A program made the translations under genes and the position numbers. Below, piece after piece: positions 1 to 4,101 of a DNA stretch of 5,237 nt; position 1 is the stretch's first letter; each line of letters starts with the position of its first letter. Below the pieces are notes generated by a model. The model searched no databases. It was not told the DNA's origin and worked only from the letters and a program-made list of their open reading frames with translations. The stretch spans positions 1 through 5,237 of the forward strand of contig PQAI01000226.1 of assembly GCA_003105245.1 (NCBI GenBank). The letters run 5' to 3'. This DNA is from Betaproteobacteria bacterium (lineage in GTDB: Bacteria; Pseudomonadota; Gammaproteobacteria; Burkholderiales; Usitatibacteraceae).

Positions 1-791
1 TCCAGCAGGCCGAGCACCGCCTTCACGGCCCGGACGAGGTGGTGGATGTCGAAGGGCTTCGTGACGAATCCGTCGGCTCCCCCGAGGATTCCCCTGAGCA
101 CGGCCTCGCGCGTGGCCTCGCCGGTGAGCATGAGGATCGGAAGGCCCTTGAGCACGGGGTGGTCGCGCATCCGGTGGAGGATGTCGAAGCCGTCGACGTC
201 CGGCAGGTGCACGTCGAGGATCACGGCGTCGGGCAGCGGGGCGCGCCGCAGCTCCGCCAGGATCTGCTCGCGGTTGCCGGCGGCGCGCGACTCGAAGCCC
301 TCGAGCTTGAGATACATCTGCAGCAGGCCGCAGATGTCCGGGTCGTCGTCGATGACGAGCACCATCGGCCGGCTCGCCTTGTCCCGCGCACGCTTGACCG
401 CGGGGCGACGCGCCACGTTGACGCAGTAGCCGTTCTCGCGCAGGAACCGCTCGTTGGCGGCGGCCTCGGCTTCGGCCTCGTGGCCGGGCTCGACGGCGCG
501 CGGCCGTGACTGGACCGAGGTGAAGAAGTCCCCGGGGTCGAAGCCATCGGACTGCAGCTGGTCCTTGCCGCTCACGAAGCCCTTGTCGACGAGCTCCAGC
601 AGGCTCGCGCGCACGGCCTCCTGTTGCGGGGCGGGGGCGCGCTTGACGACCTCGGCGAGGCTCGCGCGGCCATCGATGAGCACGAGCGCCTCCAGCTGGG
701 TGGGCGAGAGCTGCGTGCCTGCCTCGTGCAGCTCGTTCTCGCCTTCCTTGGTGAGGACCAGGATGGTGCTGTCGTCCGGTGCTTCAGGCAT
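1..791 (-). CDS. Response regulator with N-terminal accessory domain and C-terminal receiver (3' end cut by window)
   Basis: This is a cytoplasmic two-component signalling protein; 263 codons are visible before the window edge. The C-terminal part (about residues 142-263) is a complete-looking CheY-type receiver. It has the acidic cluster D148-D149-D150 in VLVIDDDPD, the phosphoacceptor D193 in VILDVHLPD, the conserved T223 in LMLTGEA, and K245 in VTKPFD. Residues about 8-75 form a separate small domain with a helix-turn-helix/winged-helix-like look (LSPTQLEALVLIDG, then ASLLELVDKGFV). A charged Ala/Glu-rich linker (about 96-140) joins the two. The usual order, receiver first and output domain last, is reversed. 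The start at 791 is preceded by a GGGGGGAG Shine-Dalgarno-like run nine bases upstream. No histidine kinase is visible, so the partner is unknown. The receiver nearly ends at the edge, so either only a short tail or a further output domain is missing. The receiver assignment is firm; the role of the N-terminal domain is inferred. Confidence 0.9.
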   Translation of the reverse strand, partial: MPEAPDDSTILVLTKEGENELHEAGTQLSPTQLEALVLIDGRASLAEVVKRAPAPQQEAVRASLLELVDKGFVSGKDQLQSDGFDPGDFFTSVQSRPRAVEPGHEAEAEAAANERFLRENGYCVNVARRPAVKRARDKASRPMVLVIDDDPDICGLLQMYLKLEGFESRAAGNREQILAELRRAPLPDAVILDVHLPDVDGFDILHRMRDHPVLKGLPILMLTGEATREAVLRGILGGADGFVTKPFDIHHLVRAVKAVLGLL

Positions 792-800
792 GGCGCGAAA

Positions 801-808
801 CTCCCCCC
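801..808 (-). promoter_or_regulatory. Ribosome binding site of the response regulator
   Basis: On the minus strand GGGGGGAG lies nine bases before the ATG at 791. It is the only purine-rich run at a sensible distance and supports that start. Confidence 0.55.
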
Positions 809-838
809 GTGCTGTCGCTCAGGTTTGGTTCGTCAGCC

Positions 839-844
839 ATTATC
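839..844 (-). promoter_or_regulatory. Possible -10 element for the response regulator
   Basis: The minus strand reads GATAAT, 5 of 6 matches to TATAAT, about 50 bases before the response regulator start. It sits in a rare AT-containing stretch of a GC-rich gap. No good -35 hexamer is found 16-18 bases upstream, so an activator-dependent promoter or a chance match are both possible. Confidence 0.3.
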
Positions 845-854
845 ATGCCAGCAT

Positions 855-874
855 GGGACCCGATCCGGGGTCCT
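855..874 (-). terminator. Hairpin between the operon end and the response regulator
   Basis: A perfect 6-bp stem (GGACCC at 856-861 pairs with GGGTCC at 868-873) encloses a 6-base loop, and a flanking G-T wobble extends it by one pair. It lies about 35 bases after the stop codon of the GlxA-type regulator gene, which is suitable for ending that operon transcript. No T-run follows on the minus strand, so it is not a canonical intrinsic terminator. It may only protect the 3' end of the message or have no function. Confidence 0.3.
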
Positions 875-908
875 GGCCACCCGAAGACGGGGCCGGACCG
901 CCGTGCCC

Positions 909-2003
909 CTATCCGGCGCCGGCCGGGGCCAGCGTGCCGCTCCCGGATTGAAGCGGCCCGAAGCGCCCGCGGTATTCCGCCGGAGTCATCCCGGTGTGAC
1001 GCTTGAAGACCGTGCGGAAGAAGCTCGTGTCCGCGTATCCCACGCGCTCGCCGATCTCGCGCACCGAGGCGGGATCGCCTTCGAGGAGCTCCCGCGCCGC
1101 CGTGACCCTCATCATCTGCAGGTATTCACCCGGCAGCCGGCCCGTCGCGGCCTTGAAACGTCGAATGAACGTGCGCGAGCTCATCGCGCATCGTTCGGCG
1201 AGCGCGTCGATGCCGATGTCCTCCCGGAAATGGGCGCGCACGTGCTCCTCCGCCTTCTGGATGCGCTTGTCCGTGTGCGGGCGCGAGAGGGGAAGCACGG
1301 AGTAGCCGGACTGGCAGCTTCGCGGCAACCCGACGAGCAGCGACCGGGCCGTCTGCAGCGCGACCTCCCGGCCGCAGAATTTCTCCACGAGGTAGAGGCT
1401 GATGTCGATCGACGCGTACACGCCACCGCTGCAGCAGATGCGCCCGTCCTCGGTGACGAACTGCTCGGGCCGCCAGCGCACGTTGGGATACCGCTCCCGG
1501 AGCGCCTCTGCCACGCCCCAGTGCGTGGTCGCCTCCCGCCCGTCCATGAGCCCGGTCTCGGCGACGAACGCCGCCCCCGAGCACACCGCGCCGAGATAGG
1601 CGCCCTGCGCGTGCATTCGCCTGAGCCAGGCGATGAGCGACGTATGGCGCATGATCCTCTGCTGCAGTTCCCAGGCCGACGCGGAAACCATCGCGATGTC
1701 CGTGCGGTCGATGGATTCCAGGGCGCACTCGGGCTTGATCCCCACGTTGCACAGGCTCTTCACCATGCGTCCGCGGGGAGACGCGAGCCGCACGCGAAAG
1801 CGCGGCTGCGGCGGTTCGCCCTTGAGCCAGTTCCACAGCAGTCCGGCCGAATGGAAGACTTCCACGGGACCGATCGCCGTCGAGGCGTAGCCGCCGTCCA
1901 GCAGGACCACGGTGACATCGATCGGCCGTCCGGGGCCGGCGATCGCGGCATTGGCGCCGGCGAGTTTCGCCGGGCGCCCGTTGGCAGCGCGCTTCACTTG
2001 CAT
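909..2003 (-). CDS. GlxA family AraC-type transcriptional regulator (DJ-1/PfpI-like domain plus HTH)
   Basis: This is a 364-residue DNA-binding regulator, a normal length for the family. The N-terminal part (about residues 27-215) is a DJ-1/PfpI-like class I glutamine amidotransferase-fold domain. It shows IDVTVVLLDGGYAS, GPVEVF, the nucleophile-elbow region GAVCSGAAFVAETGL with C141, and TTHWG. In this family the domain is generally regarded as a sensor rather than an enzyme. Residues about 245-347 are an AraC/XylS double helix-turn-helix domain, with IDALAERCAMSSRTFIRRFK and later IGERVGYADTSFFRTVFKRHTGMTPAEYR. I chose the ATG at 2003 because GGAGGAG lies just before it; an in-frame GTG at 2018 would overlap that site. 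The start overlaps the end of the upstream VOC gene by 10 bases, so it is the last gene of a coupled three-gene operon and probably regulates that operon. Residues 7-26 are an Ala/Gly-rich tail. The ligand is unknown; relatives sense amines or amino-acid derivatives. Confidence 0.93.
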   Translation of the reverse strand: MQVKRAANGRPAKLAGANAAIAGPGRPIDVTVVLLDGGYASTAIGPVEVFHSAGLLWNWLKGEPPQPRFRVRLASPRGRMVKSLCNVGIKPECALESIDRTDIAMVSASAWELQQRIMRHTSLIAWLRRMHAQGAYLGAVCSGAAFVAETGLMDGREATTHWGVAEALRERYPNVRWRPEQFVTEDGRICCSGGVYASIDISLYLVEKFCGREVALQTARSLLVGLPRSCQSGYSVLPLSRPHTDKRIQKAEEHVRAHFREDIGIDALAERCAMSSRTFIRRFKAATGRLPGEYLQMMRVTAARELLEGDPASVREIGERVGYADTSFFRTVFKRHTGMTPAEYRGRFGPLQSGSGTLAPAGAG

Positions 2004-2383
2004 GGCGGCTCCTCCCACAGTCCGAGTTCCGCGCCGACGGGATCGACGATGAGCGCGATGCGCGCCACGCCCTCGACGCAGAACGGTTCCACGGCGATCG
2101 CCGCACCCAGCAGGGCGGCGCGCCGGCTGGCCGCCGCCACGTCGTCCACTCGCACGTACGGCGTCCAGTGCGACGCCATGCCCGCTTCCCGTTCCGCGGC
2201 CCGCATCTGGTACAGCGATCCGATGTCGTGGCCGGCGTTCGCCAGCCGCACGAACTCGCCGCCGTTCGCCGCCTGCGGGCGCGTGCTCCAGCCGAACAAT
2301 CCCGTGTAGAACCCGGCCGCACGCGTCGCGTCCGCGGCGGCGAGATCCACCCAGCAGAATCGTCCGGCCGGAGGTCGCGCCAT
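1994..2383 (-). CDS. VOC family (glyoxalase/bleomycin-resistance fold) protein
   Basis: This is a 129-residue single-module protein, probably a cytoplasmic dimer. The opening FCWVDLAAADATRAAGFYTGLFGW is the standard first beta-alpha unit of VOC proteins, closest in style to the Cfp30B-like subgroup. Typical later elements are WTPYVRVDDVAAA (about 73-85) and the closing VDPVGAELGLWE (113-124). The histidine that many VOC metalloenzymes carry in the first strand is replaced by C10/W11. A glycine appears to occupy the place of the usual C-terminal glutamate. A classical metal-dependent glyoxalase activity is therefore doubtful, and binding or sequestering of a small molecule is equally possible. 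The ATG at 2383 shares its A with the stop codon of the upstream gene (TGATG), indicating termination-reinitiation coupling. No strong ribosome binding site is visible. The gene overlaps the following regulator gene by 10 bases. Fold assignment is strong; substrate is unknown. Confidence 0.88.
   Translation of the reverse strand: MARPPAGRFCWVDLAAADATRAAGFYTGLFGWSTRPQAANGGEFVRLANAGHDIGSLYQMRAAEREAGMASHWTPYVRVDDVAAASRRAALLGAAIAVEPFCVEGVARIALIVDPVGAELGLWEEPPCK
2009..2015 (-). promoter_or_regulatory. Ribosome binding site deciding the GlxA-type regulator start
   Basis: The minus strand carries GGAGGAG five bases before the ATG at 2003. It lies inside the coding end of the upstream VOC gene. It favours the ATG over the in-frame GTG at 2018, which has no such site before it. 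Confidence 0.65.
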
Positions 2384-2655
2384 CAGACCGCCGTCATCGG
2401 CTCGATGACGGTCCGCACCTCGGTCACCTTGTTCGCCGGGAAGCCGCTGTCCTGCGCGTGCTTCATGACGCTCTCCGCGCTGTCGGCGATGTAGATGCAG
2501 AAGGTCTTGTCCTGCACGACGTACGAATGCTCCCAGGTGACCTTGCCGCCGAGCTTGGCGATGGACGCATTCGACTTCGCCGCGGCCTCCCTGAGCTCGC
2601 CGGGCGCGAGGTTCTGGACGCCGGGCAGGTTTCTTTCGATCACGAATCGCTTCAT
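2383..2655 (-). CDS. DUF4242 / SCO4226-like nickel-binding family small protein
   Basis: This is a 90-residue protein with no signal peptide or membrane segment, so it is likely cytoplasmic. It follows the DUF4242 pattern: the opening MKRFVIERNLPGV, the central WEHSYVVQDKTFCIYIA (about 41-57), then AESVMKHAQDSGFPANKVTEV (60-80) and a closing VIEPMTA. The family has a ferredoxin-like alpha/beta-barrel fold. One characterised member, Streptomyces SCO4226, binds nickel. The histidines H43 and H66 and C53 are potential metal ligands, but I cannot map them onto the known structure from memory. The start at 2655 has GGAGAAG upstream at good spacing; upstream in-frame extensions lack one. It is the first gene of the operon, ahead of a VOC protein and a GlxA-type regulator. 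Family identity is confident; metal binding and role are inferred. Confidence 0.85.
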   Translation of the reverse strand: MKRFVIERNLPGVQNLAPGELREAAAKSNASIAKLGGKVTWEHSYVVQDKTFCIYIADSAESVMKHAQDSGFPANKVTEVRTVIEPMTAV

Positions 2656-2659
2656 GGTG

Positions 2660-2666
2660 CTTCTCC
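2660..2666 (-). promoter_or_regulatory. Ribosome binding site of the DUF4242 gene
   Basis: GGAGAAG on the minus strand ends four bases before the ATG at 2655; measured from its GGAG core the spacing is seven. It sets the start of the 90-residue protein rather than longer upstream in-frame extensions. Confidence 0.65.
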
Positions 2667-2689
2667 ATGGTTTGGTTGGAAGAAGCGCC

Positions 2690-2695
2690 ACTATC
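2690..2695 (-). promoter_or_regulatory. Possible -10 element of the DUF4242-VOC-regulator operon
   Basis: The minus strand reads GATAGT, 4 of 6 matches to TATAAT, about 35 bases upstream of the first gene. No -35 hexamer lies at 16-18 bases, which would fit an activator-dependent promoter. The inverted repeat at 2726-2749 would then be centred roughly 55 bases upstream of the transcription start. This is a weak call. Confidence 0.28.
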
Positions 2696-2725
2696 CGCGC
2701 CGGCGACGCGCCGGGGGAGCGGCAG

Positions 2726-2749
2726 GAATGCCAATCTACCATGGCATTC
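2726..2749. promoter_or_regulatory. 8-bp perfect inverted repeat, candidate operator
   Basis: GAATGCCA (2726-2733) and TGGCATTC (2742-2749) are exact reverse complements separated by 8 bases. The repeat lies about 70 bases upstream of the first gene of the minus-strand operon. Arm centres are 16 bases apart, so a dimer would contact two successive turns on nearly the same face. It is a natural candidate for the operon's own GlxA-type regulator or another dimeric factor. AraC-type proteins often prefer direct repeats, which weakens the link to this regulator. Confidence 0.45.
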
Positions 2750-2758
2750 GTGACATCG

Positions 2759-2802
2759 CGCCCGGGCGGGGACGCCGGAGGAAGGGTCCCTTCGCCCCGG
2801 GG
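2759..2802. repeat. Cluster of short GC-rich palindromes
   Basis: Three perfect palindromes lie within 44 bases: CGCCCGGGCG (2759-2768), GAAGGG-T-CCCTTC (2781-2793) and CCCCGGGG (2795-2802). They sit in the middle of the divergent intergenic region. They may be protein-binding sites or simply reflect high GC content. The 13-base element is the least likely to be explained by composition alone. Confidence 0.35.
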
Positions 2803-2807
2803 AGGAA

Positions 2808-2855
2808 TGTGGACAAGGGCCATCCCGGGGCCTCACGGGCCGGCGGTTGTCCACA
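2808..2855. repeat. Inverted pair of TTGTCCACA 9-mers (DnaA-box-like)
   Basis: TGTGGACAA (2808-2816) and TTGTCCACA (2847-2855) are exact 9-bp reverse complements with a 30-base GC-rich spacer. Each differs by one base from the E. coli DnaA box TTATCCACA and equals the form typical of high-GC actinobacteria. The pair lies 49 bases upstream of the radical SAM start codon. It could be a DnaA or other operator, or fold as a stem in RNA or a cruciform in DNA. The repeat is seen directly; DnaA binding is inferred. Confidence 0.5.
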
Positions 2856-2869
2856 CCGCGAAGCGCCGC

Positions 2870-2897
2870 TTGATCCGGATCGTCGCGTGCGTACGCT
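2870..2897 (+). promoter_or_regulatory. Possible promoter placing the radical SAM transcript start at its ATG
   Basis: TTGATC (2870-2875, 4 of 6 matches to TTGACA) and TACGCT (2892-2897, 3 of 6 matches to TATAAT) are separated by 16 bases. A start about 7 bases after the second hexamer would fall at or next to the ATG at 2905. That agrees with the lack of a Shine-Dalgarno sequence there. A 10-bp palindrome, GATCCGGATC (2872-2881), overlaps the -35 part. Confidence 0.25.
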
Positions 2898-2904
2898 CGC
2901 TGCC

Positions 2905-3999
2905 ATGCCGCTCAAGACCACCGCCGGAGACCACGGCGCCATCGCCAAGGGTCGCGGCGCCACCGTCAACCCGGAGGGGCGTTTCGAGAAGGCCTCGCGC
3001 GAGGCGTTCGACGACGACTGGTTCCAGGAGCCCCCCGAAGACGAGGCGGCGAAGCCGAAGACCGTCGTCACGATCGAGCGCGCGAAGAGCGTGATCTCGC
3101 GGCACGACTCTCCGGACCTCGACTTCTCGCAGTCGGTGAATCCCTACCGGGGATGCGCCCATGGATGCCCTTACTGCTATGCCCGTCCCTCGCACGCGTA
3201 CCTGGGCCTATCGCCGGGGCTCGATTTCGAGACGCGCCTCTTCGCGAAGCCCGGGGCCGCGCGGCTGCTGCGCGAGGAACTCGCGCGCCCCGGCTACCGC
3301 TGCGAGCCCATCGTCATCGGCTCCAACACCGACGGCTACCAGCCCATCGAGCGCGAGCACCGCATCACGCGCTCGATCCTCGAGGTGCTGCGCGACGCAT
3401 CGCATCCGGTGTCCATCGTCACGAAGTCCGCGCTCGTCGAGCGCGACCTGGACCTCCTCGCCCCCATGGCGCGCGACAAGCTCGTGTCGGTCACGATCTC
3501 GGTGACCACGCTGGACAACGGGCTCGCGAGCCGGATGGAGCCGCGGGCGAGCGCGCCGGCGCGCCGCATCGAGGCGATCCGCCGCCTCGCTTCCGCGGGC
3601 GTTCCGGTGGGCGTCAACGTGGCGCCCATCATTCCGTTCCTCACGGACCACGAGATCGAGTCGATCCTCGAGGCCGCGGCGGCCGCCGGCGCGTCGTGGG
3701 CCGGCTGGACGCTCCTTCGGCTTCCCTGGGAGGTGAAGGACGTCTTCCGGGCCTGGCTCGAGGAGCACGCGCCGCTGAAGGCCGCGCACGTGATGGCGCG
3801 CCTGAACGAGATGCGCGGCGGGCGCGACAACGACCCGCGCTTCGGCAAGCGCTTCACCGGCGAAGGGCTCCTCGCGGACCTGCTGCGGCGCCGCGTGCGC
3901 GTGGCGCGGGAGCGGCTCGGCCTGGGCCGGGAGGTCCCGGCGCCGGCTTGCGACCGCTTCCGGGCGCCCTCGACCGGGGGACAGATGAGCCTCCTCTAG
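2905..3999 (+). CDS. PA0069 family radical SAM protein (SplB-like)
   Basis: This is a 364-residue cytoplasmic iron-sulfur protein. The radical SAM signature is C84-x3-C88-x2-C91 within NPYRGCAHGCPYCYARPSHA, which should hold a [4Fe-4S] cluster that cleaves S-adenosylmethionine. The N-terminal GRGATVNPEGRFE (about 16-28) and the stretches VIGSNTDGYQPIER (137-150), SIVTKSALVERDLDLL (170-185), VTISVTTLDNGLASRMEP (196-213) and VNVAPIIPFLTD (237-248) match the PA0069/Rv2578c-type branch of the SplB-related COG1533 group. Spore photoproduct lyase is the best-known relative; the substrate of this branch is not known to me. The tail after about residue 345 looks unstructured and ends in QMSLL. The ATG at 2905 begins where family similarity begins. 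It has no ribosome binding site, and an in-frame GTG at 2887 is the alternative. The gene stands alone, divergent from the operon on its left, with its own gap to the next gene. Confidence 0.93.
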   Translation: MPLKTTAGDHGAIAKGRGATVNPEGRFEKASREAFDDDWFQEPPEDEAAKPKTVVTIERAKSVISRHDSPDLDFSQSVNPYRGCAHGCPYCYARPSHAYLGLSPGLDFETRLFAKPGAARLLREELARPGYRCEPIVIGSNTDGYQPIEREHRITRSILEVLRDASHPVSIVTKSALVERDLDLLAPMARDKLVSVTISVTTLDNGLASRMEPRASAPARRIEAIRRLASAGVPVGVNVAPIIPFLTDHEIESILEAAAAAGASWAGWTLLRLPWEVKDVFRAWLEEHAPLKAAHVMARLNEMRGGRDNDPRFGKRFTGEGLLADLLRRRVRVARERLGLGREVPAPACDRFRAPSTGGQMSLL

Positions 4000-4020
4000 G
4001 GGGCGGGCGATGGTATTCTC

Positions 4021-4049
4021 TTGCCCCATTTGCCGCCGGGAGACACAAT
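4021..4049 (+). promoter_or_regulatory. Possible sigma-70-type promoter of the oxidoreductase gene
   Basis: TTGCCC (4021-4026) and CACAAT (4044-4049) are separated by 17 bases. Each matches its consensus at 4 of 6 positions. They lie 53 bases before the start codon in the least GC-rich part of the gap. No convincing terminator of the radical SAM gene is seen in this gap (4000-4101), so read-through is also possible. Confidence 0.35.
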
Positions 4050-4089
4050 TTTCCGGAACGGCGCGCTCGTGCCCCAAAGCACCCCTTTT

Positions 4090-4095
4090 GAGGAG
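4090..4095 (+). promoter_or_regulatory. Ribosome binding site of the oxidoreductase gene
   Basis: GAGGAG lies six bases before the ATG at 4102. This fixes the start of the long oxidoreductase reading frame, which is open to the window edge. Confidence 0.75.
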
Positions 4096-4101
4096 CCCCC
4101 G

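Noticed and set aside
2004..2018. GTG at 2018 as start of the GlxA-type regulator
   Set aside because: The GTG overlaps the strong GGAGGAG site that serves the ATG at 2003. It adds only five residues and has no ribosome binding site of its own.
624..2309. A 561-codon open frame on the plus strand, opposite the response regulator, GlxA-type regulator and VOC genes
   Set aside because: It runs antisense through three genes with clear family identity. Its own product is Arg/His/Ala-rich and unrecognisable, so it is a composition shadow.
2656..2854. In-frame upstream extension in the VOC frame, starting at 2854 on the minus strand
   Set aside because: The frame opens by chance through the intergenic region and the DUF4242 gene. 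The VOC domain begins at the ATG at 2383, which is coupled to the preceding stop.
862..2881. GATCCGG occurring both near 862 and near 2872 as a shared regulatory motif
   Set aside because: A 7-base GC-rich word recurring in 5 kb of such sequence is unremarkable, and the contexts differ.
2458..2904. A long in-frame N-terminal extension of the radical SAM protein
   Set aside because: It would run antisense through the DUF4242 gene and the intergenic repeats. Family similarity starts only around the ATG at 2905.
4000..4027. GGGGC and GCCCC arms after the radical SAM stop codon as a terminator
   Set aside because: The stem is only 5 bp with an 18-base loop and no T-run, too weak to support a terminator call.
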